Part shown: positions 53,274 through 62,232 of the stretch, in pieces
Position numbering within the stretch: position 1 is the stretch's first letter
How the letters are laid out: each line of letters starts with the position of its first letter
Source of the DNA: Echinicola salinicaeni
GTDB lineage: Bacteria; Bacteroidota; Bacteroidia; Cytophagales; Cyclobacteriaceae
Assembly: GCF_014280965.1 (NCBI RefSeq)
Contig: NZ_JACODZ010000001.1
Coordinates: forward strand, 682,001-746,000
Length of the DNA: 64,000 nt
Reading direction: 5' to 3'
Made by a program: the position numbers and the translations under genes
The notes under the pieces: generated by a model
What the model was told of the DNA's origin: nothing
Seen by the model: only the letters and a program-made list of their open reading frames with translations
Database searches by the model: none

Positions 53274-54350
53274 ATGCAAAAACAACCATATATTGTAGTA
53301 CTCGCTGGAGGAATTGGATCCAAATTTTGGCCATACAGTAGAAATAACTATCCAAAACAATTTTTGGATATTTTAGGCACTGGAAGAACCTTGCTCCAAA
53401 TGACTTTTGATCGGTTTGTGAAATTATCAGACCCTAAAAACTTTTTGGTCGTCACCAATCAAATGTATGTTGATATTGTAAGGGAGCAGCTTCCTGAAAT
53501 TTCAGCATGCCAGATTCTTGCAGAGCCACTGAGAAGAAATACAGCAACTTGCGTCGCTTATGCCAGCTATAGAATTCAAAGTGAAGATCCAAATGCAAGG
53601 GTGATTTTGACTCCTTCGGATCATTTGATATTGGATGAATTAGCTTTTCAGAAAAAAATCAATGAGGGTTTAAAAGAAGCTGAGAATCATCACCGATTGA
53701 TTGCTATTGGTATTGAACCTAACCGTCCAGAAACGGGATATGGATATATACAGTACAAGGAAAACCCAAGTGGAGGGGCTTTAAAAAAGGTAAAGACGTT
53801 TACTGAAAAGCCGGATGAAAAACTGGCAGAGACTTTTTTGGAAAGCGGTGATTTCCTTTGGAACAGCGGTATGTTCGTCTGGAAAAACTCCTCCATTATT
53901 CAAGCATTTGAAAAGCAAATGCCTGAGGTTGCCGAAGTATTTGAAGAGGGGGATGGTTTTTATGGTTCTGAGAATGAATATGATTTTGTTAAAAAGGCTT
54001 ATTCTCTAGTGAAAAACGTCTCTTTGGATTATGGTATCATGGAGAAATCTGAGGATGTATTTGTACTTAAAAGTAACTTCGGTTGGTCTGATTTGGGGTC
54101 ATGGATGAGTGTGCATCAGATAAAAGAAAGGGATGCAGATAATAACGTAGTTGATGCTAACGCGGTGCTTTACGATACCACCAATAGTTATATCAAGGTT
54201 TCTCCTAAAAAACTGGTTGTTGTCCATGGTTTGGATAATTACCTTATTAATGAGACTGAAAACGTTATTCTTATTTGTAAGCTAGATGCGGAGAAAAAAT
54301 TCAAAGAATTTGTTTCCGATGCGAAGAATAAAGGAGAAGGTTTTATTTAA
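53274..54350 (+). CDS. Mannose-1-phosphate guanylyltransferase
   Basis: 358 residues, cytoplasmic. Makes GDP-mannose from mannose-1-P and GTP. The nucleotide-binding N-terminus reads VLAGGIGSKFWPYSRNNYPKQF (usual form GGxGTRLWPLSR; here SKF replaces TRL), then AEPLRRNTATCVAYA, LTPSDHLI, IGIEPNRPETGYGYI, TEKPDEKLAETFLESGDFLWNSGMF and NVSLDYGIMEKS. No C-terminal phosphomannose-isomerase domain, so it is the single-function type (ManC-like without the cupin). GDP-mannose feeds lipopolysaccharide or capsule. In operon with kdsD. Confidence 0.93.
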   Translation: MQKQPYIVVLAGGIGSKFWPYSRNNYPKQFLDILGTGRTLLQMTFDRFVKLSDPKNFLVVTNQMYVDIVREQLPEISACQILAEPLRRNTATCVAYASYRIQSEDPNARVILTPSDHLILDELAFQKKINEGLKEAENHHRLIAIGIEPNRPETGYGYIQYKENPSGGALKKVKTFTEKPDEKLAETFLESGDFLWNSGMFVWKNSSIIQAFEKQMPEVAEVFEEGDGFYGSENEYDFVKKAYSLVKNVSLDYGIMEKSEDVFVLKSNFGWSDLGSWMSVHQIKERDADNNVVDANAVLYDTTNSYIKVSPKKLVVVHGLDNYLINETENVILICKLDAEKKFKEFVSDAKNKGEGFI

Positions 54351-54439
54351 GGTTTTCAGGCTGTCCATCTTCTTGCCAAAAAAAAGGATGGACATAGGAG
54401 GTTAGTAATTACTGAATTGATTTTTTTTCAGAATTTGAA

Positions 54440-54468
54440 TTTGCAGAGACTTAAGGTCTCTTTTTGAA
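54440..54468 (+). terminator. Probable terminator after the guanylyltransferase gene
   Basis: AGAGAC (54445-54450) pairs with GTCTCT (54456-54461), followed by five Ts. A weaker GTCCATC/GGATGGAC pairing lies nearer the stop, about 54362-54393. Confidence 0.6.
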
Positions 54469-54521
54469 AGAGATGTACCAAAAAATAAAATTATTCAAAA
54501 CAATAGAAACATGGCCTTGAG

Positions 54522-55016
54522 CTAATATTGTGCTGAAGCATTTTTTTTGGATAACCTTATTACCGGTTTGTGTCTGATAGGAAAGTTACAGCTGTTGGCT
54601 ATGAAGCAATGCTTCCTTGCTTCTTCATGTAATTGCATGGCCTTTGTTTTCATAGCTTCTGTTTCAACAGTTACCACAGGATAAAGAATAACTTCGTTGA
54701 ACTGCCCTGATCCATTTTTGTTTTCATGCATAATACCCTCTGCATGGTCTTCGTAGGCCACTACACTTACGCCTGCTTCTGCACAGAGATGGAGATACCA
54801 TAACATATGGCAAGAGCTGATGCTTGCCAAGAACATCTCTTCGGGATTGTGACGGGTTTTGTCTCCCCTGAAACAGGGGTCTGCACTTCCAAGCAGGTGA
54901 GGTTTTCCCTCAGTGATGATTTCAAAGTTTCTTTGATAGGCAAGATAGCCACGAGTTCCCATGCCGGAATTTCCGGTCCACTCTAAGACGGTTTGGTAAT
55001 GATGGAATTTTGACAT
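54522..55016 (-). CDS. OsmC-family peroxiredoxin-like protein
   Basis: 164 residues, cytoplasmic. Ohr/OsmC fold: reduces organic hydroperoxides with two cysteines, here in ISSCHMLWYLHLCAE and ARKHCFIANSCNFP. The substrate-pocket Glu/Arg region is at PHLLGSADPCFRGD and NPEEMFLASISSC. Members cover OsmC, Ohr and YhfA-type; this is nearer OsmC-like proteins of Bacteroidota. Monocistronic; the next gene to its right has its own terminator. Confidence 0.9.
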   Translation of the reverse strand: MSKFHHYQTVLEWTGNSGMGTRGYLAYQRNFEIITEGKPHLLGSADPCFRGDKTRHNPEEMFLASISSCHMLWYLHLCAEAGVSVVAYEDHAEGIMHENKNGSGQFNEVILYPVVTVETEAMKTKAMQLHEEARKHCFIANSCNFPIRHKPVIRLSKKNASAQY

Positions 55017-55089
55017 GAGAATAAGATAAAAAAAATAGCTTGAAATTTCTACGGATCAGAAGGTCTTGTCAGAAAAATTCTGAAAAATC

Positions 55090-55130
55090 AATAAAAAACC
55101 CAAGCCAAAAGATGGATTGGGTTTGGGATA
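55090..55130 (-). terminator. Terminator after the Ldh-family gene
   Basis: AAACCCAA (55096-55103) pairs with TTGGGTTT (55117-55124); on the minus strand a TTTTTTATT tail follows. Confidence 0.75.
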
Positions 55131-55144
55131 ATTTTTTGGTGAAA

Positions 55145-56221
55145 TTATATATTGAAAGGAACTTCTAGTTTCTTTCCGAGTTCTCGAAGATCATCTTGAA
55201 CTGGTTTTAGTAAAGGAATACCATTTTTGATTCTTTCCTTTTCAAGTTCCCTTTCTGGATCACCGGGAATCAATACTTTTTCATTACCAGGGGTGGTTTG
55301 GGCTTCTCGGAATCTGCCGATCCAATTGTCCATATGGTCTTTGAATTCATCCGCAGGCCTAAAAGCATCCACTCTCATGGCCCCGAAGAAGTGCCCAATT
55401 CCTTCTCCAACGGGGTTTGGGTCTGGCTGTAAAAATGCTACAAAAGGCGGTACCCATGGGCCGTAATTGGCCCCAGAAAGTACGGCAGAGAAGATATCAA
55501 CGATAGATCCCAGTGCATAACCTTTGTGTGAGCCGTGTTCCCTGTCTCCTCCCAAAGGAAGCAAAGCTCCGCCTTCTTTCACTCCATAAGGATTTGTGGT
55601 GGGCTTGCCTTCTTTATCTTGGATCCAGCCAGAAGGAGCTTCTTCTTCTTTTCTTTGTAAAATTTCCAGTTTTCCATTTGCAGCGGTAGTGGTAGCCATA
55701 TCGGCAACAAAAGCAGGTTGTTTATTGGCTGGGATAGCTACAGCGATAGGGTTGGTACCCAACAGTCTTTCTTTGGAAAATGTGGGGCTAACCAGTGGGC
55801 TGGCATTGGTCATAGACATGCCAATCATATCGTCCTTTAATGCTTGCATGGCGTGATGTCCTGCAATTCCATAATGGTTGGAGTTCTTGACCGAAACCCA
55901 GCCTGTACCTGCATTTTTTGCTTTCTTAATAGCGACTTTCATGGCAAAAGGAGCGACGACCAAACCAAGGCCTCCATCTCCATCTATCACCGCTGTGCTG
56001 GGGCTTTCATGGACAATCTTAATGTTTGGTTTGGTGTTGATTCTTCCTGCTTCCCAGAGCCTTACATAGCCGGAAAGACGTGCTACTCCATGTGAATCTA
56101 CTCCTCTAAGATCGGCGGATAGTAAAACTTCTGTGGCTGTTTGGGCATCTTCCTCAGTACAGCCCATTTTGATGAAAATACTTTTTGTAAAGGCGAATAG
56201 CCCTTCAAAGTTAAAGTTCAT
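55145..56221 (-). CDS. Ldh-family malate/lactate/ureidoglycolate dehydrogenase
   Basis: 358 residues. NAD(P)-dependent 2-oxoacid reductase of the YlbC/AllD/ComC type. Seen: SADLRGVDSHGVARLSGYVR with the catalytic His, VSVKNSNHYGIAGHHAMQAL (second catalytic His region), VADMATTTAANGKLEILQR and LPLGGDREHGSHKGYALGS. The family includes sulfolactate, malate and ureidoglycolate enzymes; nothing here decides among them. It follows the ppx gene by 64 bases and ends with the terminator 55096-55124. Confidence 0.88.
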   Translation of the reverse strand: MNFNFEGLFAFTKSIFIKMGCTEEDAQTATEVLLSADLRGVDSHGVARLSGYVRLWEAGRINTKPNIKIVHESPSTAVIDGDGGLGLVVAPFAMKVAIKKAKNAGTGWVSVKNSNHYGIAGHHAMQALKDDMIGMSMTNASPLVSPTFSKERLLGTNPIAVAIPANKQPAFVADMATTTAANGKLEILQRKEEEAPSGWIQDKEGKPTTNPYGVKEGGALLPLGGDREHGSHKGYALGSIVDIFSAVLSGANYGPWVPPFVAFLQPDPNPVGEGIGHFFGAMRVDAFRPADEFKDHMDNWIGRFREAQTTPGNEKVLIPGDPERELEKERIKNGIPLLKPVQDDLRELGKKLEVPFNI

Positions 56222-56285
56222 GCTGATTTTATTTGAAGGTCTGAGACCTGCTGGTCTATTAGTTGAAATTATTTGGTCTGGTGTT

Positions 56286-57242
56286 TTACATGCCTGTACA
56301 TGGCAGCATTTCGTTCTTGTTGATCAATCTGGAAATTACACCTTCCTTTAAAGCATAATTTGAACAAACTAGTTCAGATGCATCCACATATTGAAGGATA
56401 AATTCTATCAAGCAGGAAGCTACCACGATCATGTCCACTCTCATGGGGATCATGCCAGGTATTTGAAGTCTTTCTTCTTTATTCAATGTGACCAGCTTCT
56501 GGGCCAATATTTCGAATTCTGCCCTAGGGAGGTGAAATACACTTTGTCCTTGGATCTTTGAAAGCTTGGAAGAGGCATAATACATATCCGTAAGGGTGTC
56601 AAAGGTCCCGGAAGCCCCTACCAACCTTTTGGGGGTGAATTTTTCAAGGGCTGCAATTAGGTCTCCTAATTTTTCTTTGAGGTATTGGGTGAGTTTGACC
56701 ACTTCTTCACCGAGGATTGGGTCATGATAATGGAAAAGGTCAAGCATTCTTTGGCCGCCAATTTCAAAGCTTTGTTTCCATAGTGCTTCTTTTTCATTGC
56801 CAATAATAAATTCAACGGAACCTCCCCCTATATCCATCATTAGGCTGTTTTCAGCATTCAAGGATCCACTAAAGTTAATCCCTTCGTAGATCAACTGAGC
56901 TTCTTGGTCTCCATCAATGACATTGACTTTAATATCAACCTGTTCTTTAATTTTCTTTACAAGTTGGCTGCCATTTCGGGCATTTCTGACTGCGCTGGTT
57001 GCAAAAGCATAAACCTGTTGGATGTCATTAGCGTCAATTTGCTTTCTGAAATGGCTCAAGGTGTCTAGGGCTCTCTTTTCAGCATCCGGATGGATATTGT
57101 TTTCACTGATTCCCTGCTGTCCAATTTTCACTGGAACCTTTTCCTTGTAGATGGTTTTGAAACCGCCTTGGTCAAATTCTACCAACAACAAATGGAATGT
57201 GTTGGTGCCCATATCAATGATGGCTGCCTTTGCATCTGTCAT
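56286..57242 (-). CDS. Ppx/GppA-family phosphatase (exopolyphosphatase)
   Basis: 318 residues, the single-domain form without the C-terminal HD domain. Acts on polyphosphate or pppGpp. Actin-like fold: phosphate-1 loop IDMGTNTFHLLLVEF, the catalytic-base region FATSAVRNARNG, the phosphate-2 loop MDIGGGSVEFIIG and the later VGASGTFDTLTDMYYA. Cytoplasmic. Whether it is Ppx or GppA cannot be told from motifs. Divergent from the carboxylase beta gene. Confidence 0.92.
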   Translation of the reverse strand: MTDAKAAIIDMGTNTFHLLLVEFDQGGFKTIYKEKVPVKIGQQGISENNIHPDAEKRALDTLSHFRKQIDANDIQQVYAFATSAVRNARNGSQLVKKIKEQVDIKVNVIDGDQEAQLIYEGINFSGSLNAENSLMMDIGGGSVEFIIGNEKEALWKQSFEIGGQRMLDLFHYHDPILGEEVVKLTQYLKEKLGDLIAALEKFTPKRLVGASGTFDTLTDMYYASSKLSKIQGQSVFHLPRAEFEILAQKLVTLNKEERLQIPGMIPMRVDMIVVASCLIEFILQYVDASELVCSNYALKEGVISRLINKNEMLPCTGM

Positions 57243-57434
57243 TACGCCCGTCTTTTAGTTGTGCGAATATAAAAAGTTTATTTAAAAAGCTTAGTGATTG
57301 CCGGACTTTATGAAAGAAAGAGTGTAAATGCCTTTTAGAGAGATGTGAATTATTCTATTGGGATAATGAAGGGGGAAATTTCATCCATAAGGCCCTGCTG
57401 ATTATATTTGGTTAAAGCTACTAAACATAAACCC

Positions 57435-59018
57435 ATGAAAAGTTCAACTAAAGGAGTATACACCCTTCCGGGAAATCAAGAGAAATTGGATTTATTGAAA
57501 AAGAAAAATGAGGAAGCCCTTGAAGGAGGAGGTAAGGATCGTATTGCTATTCAGCATAAAAAGGGCAAGTTGACTGCAAGGGAAAGAGTGGATCTATTGA
57601 TGGATGAAGGGACTTTTCAAGAGATTGATAAATTTAAGATGCACCGTTGCAAGGATTTTGGGTTGGATAAGGAATATTATTTGGGTGACGGAGTGATTAC
57701 AGGTTATGGAGAAGTAAACGGCAGACTAGTTTATGTGTTTTCTCAAGACTTTACAGTCTTTGGGGGCTCTTTGTCTGAAACACATGCCGAGAAAATTTGT
57801 AAAATAATGGACATGGCCATGAAGAATGGTGCTCCAGTAATAGGCTTAAATGACTCTGGTGGTGCTAGGATTCAAGAAGGGGTGAGTTCACTAGGTGGCT
57901 ATGCAGATATTTTTTACAGGAATACTTTGGCTTCAGGAGTGATACCGCAGATTTCAGCTATAATGGGTCCATGTGCAGGAGGAGCGGTTTATTCTCCGGC
58001 TATAACTGATTTTATCATGATGGTGGAGGAAACTTCTTATATGTTTGTTACAGGTCCTAATGTTGTAAAAACAGTTACTCAGGAAAATGTCACTGCAGAG
58101 GAACTTGGAGGGGCAAGTGCACATAGTGTTAAAAGTGGTGTGACACATTTTTCCTGTGCAAATGAAGTGGATTGTATAAAAAACATAAAGCTTCTTTTAG
58201 GTTATGTCCCCCAAAACTGTGAGGATGACGCTCCAGTTTATCCATATGAATTGAAAAAGGATGAAACAAGAAAAATTTTGGATAATATTGTGCCGGAAAA
58301 TCCGAATCATCCATATGATATGCGTGAGGTAGTTAGGGGTATAGTGGATGAAAACAGTTTTTTGGAAGTACACAAAAATTATGCAGATAATATGGTGGTT
58401 GGATTTGCCAGGATAGCAGGTAGGAGTATTGGAATAGTGGGGAATCAACCACAATCACTGGCTGGAGTTTTGGATAATCATGCTTCTATAAAGGCAGCTA
58501 GGTTTGTTCGTTTTTGTGATTGCTTTAATGTGCCTTTGCTGGTGTTGGTTGATGTGCCTGGCTTTTTGCCGGGTACGGATCAGGAATGGAATGGTATTAT
58601 TTCTAATGGTGCAAAACTGCTATATGCCTTTTCAGAGGCAACAGTGCCACGAATCACTGTGATTACCCGAAAAGCTTATGGAGGAGCTTATGATGTAATG
58701 AATTCCAAGCATATCGGAGCAGACCTGAATTTTGCTTGGCCAACGGCAGAAATTGCAGTGATGGGAGCTAAGGGAGCTGCGGAAATTATTTTTAAAAAGG
58801 AAATTGCCAATTCGGAAAATCCAGAAGAAAAGCTTCAGGAAAAAATCGATGAATACACCAAAAAATTCGCTAATCCTTACAGGGCTGCACATAGGGGGTA
58901 TGTGGATGAGGTGATATTGCCCTCAAATACTAGGATTAAATTAATTAAGGGTTTTAAAATGTTAGAAAACAAAGTGGATGTTCTACCTAAAAAGAAGCAC
59001 GGGAATATTCCTTTATAA
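57435..59018 (+). CDS. Acyl-CoA carboxylase beta subunit (propionyl/methylmalonyl-CoA type)
   Basis: 527 residues from the ATG at 57435; an in-frame TTG at 57408 is less likely as family members begin near here. Carboxyltransferase of biotin-dependent acyl-CoA carboxylases. Seen: [20 protein letters not shown], the N-domain oxyanion region [20 protein letters not shown] and [16 protein letters not shown], then the C-domain [17 protein letters not shown] and [19 protein letters not shown] followed by [20 protein letters not shown]. Fits PccB-like enzymes; accB and accC at 28-30 kb could be partners, though a separate alpha subunit is more usual. First gene of a probable unit with the S23 and M42 genes. 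Confidence 0.92.
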   Translation: MKSSTKGVYTLPGNQEKLDLLKKKNEEALEGGGKDRIAIQHKKGKLTARERVDLLMDEGTFQEIDKFKMHRCKDFGLDKEYYLGDGVITGYGEVNGRLVYVFSQDFTVFGGSLSETHAEKICKIMDMAMKNGAPVIGLNDSGGARIQEGVSSLGGYADIFYRNTLASGVIPQISAIMGPCAGGAVYSPAITDFIMMVEETSYMFVTGPNVVKTVTQENVTAEELGGASAHSVKSGVTHFSCANEVDCIKNIKLLLGYVPQNCEDDAPVYPYELKKDETRKILDNIVPENPNHPYDMREVVRGIVDENSFLEVHKNYADNMVVGFARIAGRSIGIVGNQPQSLAGVLDNHASIKAARFVRFCDCFNVPLLVLVDVPGFLPGTDQEWNGIISNGAKLLYAFSEATVPRITVITRKAYGGAYDVMNSKHIGADLNFAWPTAEIAVMGAKGAAEIIFKKEIANSENPEEKLQEKIDEYTKKFANPYRAAHRGYVDEVILPSNTRIKLIKGFKMLENKVDVLPKKKHGNIPL

Positions 59019-59074
59019 AATGAAGTGAATGAGGCATGGGTCATGGTTTAAGTAGTTTTTACATATTTTAATTT

Positions 59075-59458
59075 ATGAATAGTTTTGAAGAGCTCGAAGT
59101 GTGGGAAAAAGCTAGGGACTTAAGGGTTTTTGTTTCTAGCATGATAAGTGATTTTCCAGTTGAAGAGAGATTTGTACTAATTAGTCAGGTAAAAAAGTCT
59201 TCGAGGTCTATAGGAAATAATATTGCGGAGGGTTTCGGTAGGTCCCACTTTGAGGAGAATATACAATTTTGTAGGCAAGCTAGAGGGGCGCTATTTGAAA
59301 CATTGGATCATATGATTGTCGCTTATGATGAGGGTTGGATTACTTTGGAAAACTTAAAGGGTTATAGAGAGTATCATTATGATTGCCTGAAACTTTTAAA
59401 TGGATATATCTCTTCATTAAAAAGGAACAAAAAAGTTGTGACAAATTCACCTAATTAA
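59075..59458 (+). CDS. Four-helix bundle protein of the 23S rRNA intervening-sequence (S23/IVP) family
   Basis: 127 residues. Matches the S23/IVP family: FEELEVWEKARDLRVFVSSM at the start, VSSMISDFPVEERFVLISQV, then the signature RSIGNNIAEGFGRSHFEEN and FCRQARGALFETLDHM, and a C-terminal helix pair. Relatives were first described from intervening sequences inside 23S rRNA genes, but here no rRNA is near: it stands 56 bases after the carboxylase gene and 57 before the M42 gene. Function unknown; possible RNA or nucleoprotein binding is inferred. Confidence 0.9.
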   Translation: MNSFEELEVWEKARDLRVFVSSMISDFPVEERFVLISQVKKSSRSIGNNIAEGFGRSHFEENIQFCRQARGALFETLDHMIVAYDEGWITLENLKGYREYHYDCLKLLNGYISSLKRNKKVVTNSPN

Positions 59459-59515
59459 CGGAGCAGTCAAAAAAATTGAATAACGAAATAATCAAATATC
59501 ATTTAATTTAGTTTT

Positions 59516-60583
59516 ATGACAAAGGAAGAACAATTTCTTTATAAATACTTGAATAATGCCTCTCCAACGGGATTTGAGGCTTCTGGCCAGCAAATTTGGT
59601 TGGATTATCTGAAACCTTTTGTAGATAAATATTTTACTGATTCTTATGGTACAGCGGTAGGGGTTATCAATCCAGAAGCATCTTTTAAGGTTGTAATAGA
59701 GGCCCATGCTGATGAAATCAGTTGGTTTGTAAACTATATTACTCCTGAGGGATATCTTTATGTGCGAAGAAATGGAGGCTCAGACCATATGATTGCTCCT
59801 TCCATGAGAGTCAATATCCATACTGATGATAAAATGATTCCAGGTGTGTTTGGTTGGCCTGCCATTCATGTCCGAAAGGGTGATAAGGAAGACAAACCAA
59901 GCTTGGAGAATATTTTTATTGATGTTGGGGCCAGGTCAAAAGATGAGGTAGAGGAGTTGGGAATTCATGTGGGTTGTGTAGTGACTTTTAGAGATGAGTT
60001 GATGGATCTCAATGGAAAATTTTATGCTGGCAGGGCATTAGATAACCGCATTGGAGGTTATATGATTGCGCAAGTGGCCAAAAAAATAAAGGATAGCGGA
60101 AAAGAATTGCCGTTTGGTTTGTACATAGTAAATGCAGTACAAGAAGAGATAGGGCTCAGAGGTGCTGAGATGATTGCTGCCAAGATCAAGCCTAATGTGG
60201 CTGTTATTACGGATGTCTGTCATGATACTACCGCTCCCATGTACAATAAAGTTAAAAGTGGAGAACAGGTAGCGGGTAATGGGCCTGTACTGACTTATGG
60301 CGCCTCTGTACATAAGAAGCTGTTGGATTTAATTATTGATTCAGCTAAGAAAAGAGATTTGCCTTTCCAAAGGGCAGCAGCTTCCAGAGGTACAGGTACT
60401 GATACGGATGCTTTTGCCTATTCCAATGATGGGGTTCCCTCGGCATTGATTTCCCTTCCTTTAAAATACATGCATACTACTGTGGAAACAGCAAGTAAAA
60501 AGGATATTGAGTCAGTGATTGATTTGATTATGGCATTTTTAGACGATCTGGATCCCGAATTCAACTTTAAATATATCGATTAA
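59516..60583 (+). CDS. M42 family metallopeptidase (glutamyl aminopeptidase/endoglucanase M type)
   Basis: 355 residues, cytoplasmic. Large tetrahedral-type aminopeptidase with two metals. Seen: IEAHADEISWFVNYI (first metal His and Asp), the central metal Asp in GRALDNRIGGYMI, the catalytic Glu pair in NAVQEEIGLRGAEM, the DVCHDTT metal Asp and a closing KYMHTTVETASKKDIE with a His ligand. Substrate: N-terminal residues of peptides; the exact preference is unknown. Followed by a strong terminator at 60613-60629. Confidence 0.93.
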   Translation: MTKEEQFLYKYLNNASPTGFEASGQQIWLDYLKPFVDKYFTDSYGTAVGVINPEASFKVVIEAHADEISWFVNYITPEGYLYVRRNGGSDHMIAPSMRVNIHTDDKMIPGVFGWPAIHVRKGDKEDKPSLENIFIDVGARSKDEVEELGIHVGCVVTFRDELMDLNGKFYAGRALDNRIGGYMIAQVAKKIKDSGKELPFGLYIVNAVQEEIGLRGAEMIAAKIKPNVAVITDVCHDTTAPMYNKVKSGEQVAGNGPVLTYGASVHKKLLDLIIDSAKKRDLPFQRAAASRGTGTDTDAFAYSNDGVPSALISLPLKYMHTTVETASKKDIESVIDLIMAFLDDLDPEFNFKYID

Positions 60584-60609
60584 TATACCATGCTTTTGTA
60601 AATAGTATG

Positions 60610-60639
60610 CAGGGCAGCGAATAGCTGCCTTTTTTTTTA
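60610..60639 (+). terminator. Terminator after the M42 peptidase gene
   Basis: GGCAGC (60613-60618) pairs with GCTGCC (60624-60629), then nine Ts. Confidence 0.92.
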
Positions 60640-60890
60640 GCATAGATACGTTTTGTCCTGATATATTATTGCTACGTAAGAAAATGAAAATAAATTATTC
60701 CAAAAAATGGTTTTTTTATTGGTTTTTGGCCGCTTAATAAAAAAGGATGAATTGAAGTGATTTTGTCTTGCTTTAAGCAATAGCGCAGGTGAATCCCCGT
60801 TTTGATTCCTTAAGTATATGGCTGGGAGGGAAGTGTAGGGGCTTGTGTCAATATTTTAAGCTTTGTTAAAAACGTATTGAAATTTTTTTG

Positions 60891-60934
60891 TTTCATTTTA
60901 TTTCGTTTAATTTGAAGTAGTTATGAAACGAAAG
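60891..60934. promoter_or_regulatory. DeoR/AgaR-style operator repeats upstream of agaS
   Basis: TTTCATTTTATTTCGTTTAA (from 60891) repeats the TTTC-R-TTT unit typical of DeoR-family operators, and TTTCGTTT (60901-60908) has a perfect inverted copy AAACGAAA (60926-60933) 17 bases on. A DeoR-family regulator is encoded at 7506-8267. Confidence 0.5.
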
Positions 60935-61056
60935 CAAAATTAAATAGGGATTAATTTCTGATAGGTTTTGTAACCCAAAGATAATTAGTAGGTTCCTGTT
61001 GAAGGTATTGCTTATGTGAGGTTGCCGATTAATTTGATTTTATAGAAAAAATAGAT

Positions 61057-62226
61057 ATGATACAAACCACTTATTTGACCCTTAATACTGAGTTAGCAGA
61101 GAAAAAAGGGGCATTTCACACAGCAAAGGAAATAGCTGGGCAGCCAGAGCTATGGAGCCAAGTTTATGAACAAGTGGATCAAATGAAGGAGAAGATCCAG
61201 GATTTTGTTGATCCAATTTTTGAAAATGGTAATGCAAGGATAATATTGACTGGGGCAGGTTCATCAGCGTTTATCGGAGAATCAGCTCAGGGAATCGTTC
61301 AGCAAAAAACCGGAGTATTGACCCAGGCCATTGCGACTACCGATTTGGTGACGCATCCGGAATTATTTTTCATGGCTGGTACACCAACAGTTCTAGTTTC
61401 TTTTGCAAGGTCAGGAAATAGTCCAGAGAGTGTGGAAGCGGTAAGATTGGCAGATAAGTTTTGTGATCAAATATATCATTTGGTCATTACATGTAATGCT
61501 GAGGGGCAATTGGCGGCTTATGCAAATGAGTGTGAAGGGAATTGTTTGGCAATTGTATTGCCTGAAGCAGCAAATGACAATAGTCTTGCAATGACAGGAA
61601 GTTTTACTTCTATGTTATTGACGGTGTTGATGGTTGCGGGAATTAAAGAATTGGATAAGTTAAAACCAGCTTTTGATAATGCTGTTGCTACTGCTAATCA
61701 TATTCTTCATAATCAATTGGAAGATTTTGAGGCTTTGGCAGAACGTGATTTCAAAAGAGTGATTTTCCTTGGATCGGGTTCAATGCTAGGTGTGTCAAGA
61801 GAGTGTCATTTGAAATTACAGGAGCTTACAGATGGTCAAGTGGTTTGTAAGCATGATTCTTTCTTAGGTTTCAGGCATGGACCTAGGGCAGTGGCCAATG
61901 AGGATTCTTTGGTAGTGTATTTATTTGCAAAAGATGCCCATGTCGCCAAATATGAAAATGATTTGGCTTTGAGTATCGGACAGGATAAAAGAGATATTAA
62001 AACCGTTTGTTTCGGTGGCGAAAATGTAGAAGAGTATAATTCTATTTTGAATATACCTGTTGAAGGAGCTGGTGAGGATGCCGTATTCAATGTGTTGCCT
62101 GCTACCATGGTAGGGCAGTTATTAGGTTTTTATAAATGTCTTCAATTAGGCTTGCAACCTGATAATCCTTCTGTAAGTGGAGCGATCAGCAGGGTAGTTC
62201 AAGGAGTAATTATATACAAAAAGTAA
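61057..62226 (+). CDS. agaS: AgaS-type SIS sugar isomerase/deaminase
   Basis: 389 residues, cytoplasmic. Two SIS domains: about 45-190 (IILTGAGSSAFIGESAQGI, PTVLVSFARSGNSPESVEAV) and about 215-370 (VIFLGSGSMLGVSRECHLKL, FLGFRHGPRAVANED). AgaS members deaminate and isomerise galactosamine-6-P to tagatose-6-P, or act on glucosamine-6-P. The next two genes encode PfkB kinases, and the first is of the tagatose-6-P/1-phosphofructokinase class, which fits an N-acetylgalactosamine or related route. Six bases separate it from the next gene. Confidence 0.9.
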   Translation: MIQTTYLTLNTELAEKKGAFHTAKEIAGQPELWSQVYEQVDQMKEKIQDFVDPIFENGNARIILTGAGSSAFIGESAQGIVQQKTGVLTQAIATTDLVTHPELFFMAGTPTVLVSFARSGNSPESVEAVRLADKFCDQIYHLVITCNAEGQLAAYANECEGNCLAIVLPEAANDNSLAMTGSFTSMLLTVLMVAGIKELDKLKPAFDNAVATANHILHNQLEDFEALAERDFKRVIFLGSGSMLGVSRECHLKLQELTDGQVVCKHDSFLGFRHGPRAVANEDSLVVYLFAKDAHVAKYENDLALSIGQDKRDIKTVCFGGENVEEYNSILNIPVEGAGEDAVFNVLPATMVGQLLGFYKCLQLGLQPDNPSVSGAISRVVQGVIIYKK

Positions 62227-62232
62227 ATTGAC

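Larger units (their letters stand above)
60584..61056. other. Leader and regulatory region of the agaS operon
   Basis: 470 bases. Contains the M42 terminator, then AT-rich DNA, the TTTCGTTT inverted repeat (60901-60933) and a weak promoter-like pair TTG (61008-61010), 19 bases, TAATTTG (61030-61036), one base short of TAnnTTTG. No coding frame. Confidence 0.5.

Noticed and set aside
55227-56095. Several plus-strand frames opposite the Ldh-family gene
   Set aside because: They are complements of a well-matched dehydrogenase; none has motifs of its own.
59019-59515. Insertion element carrying the S23/IVP gene
   Set aside because: No terminal inverted repeats, target duplication or transposase could be seen; kept as an ordinary gene.
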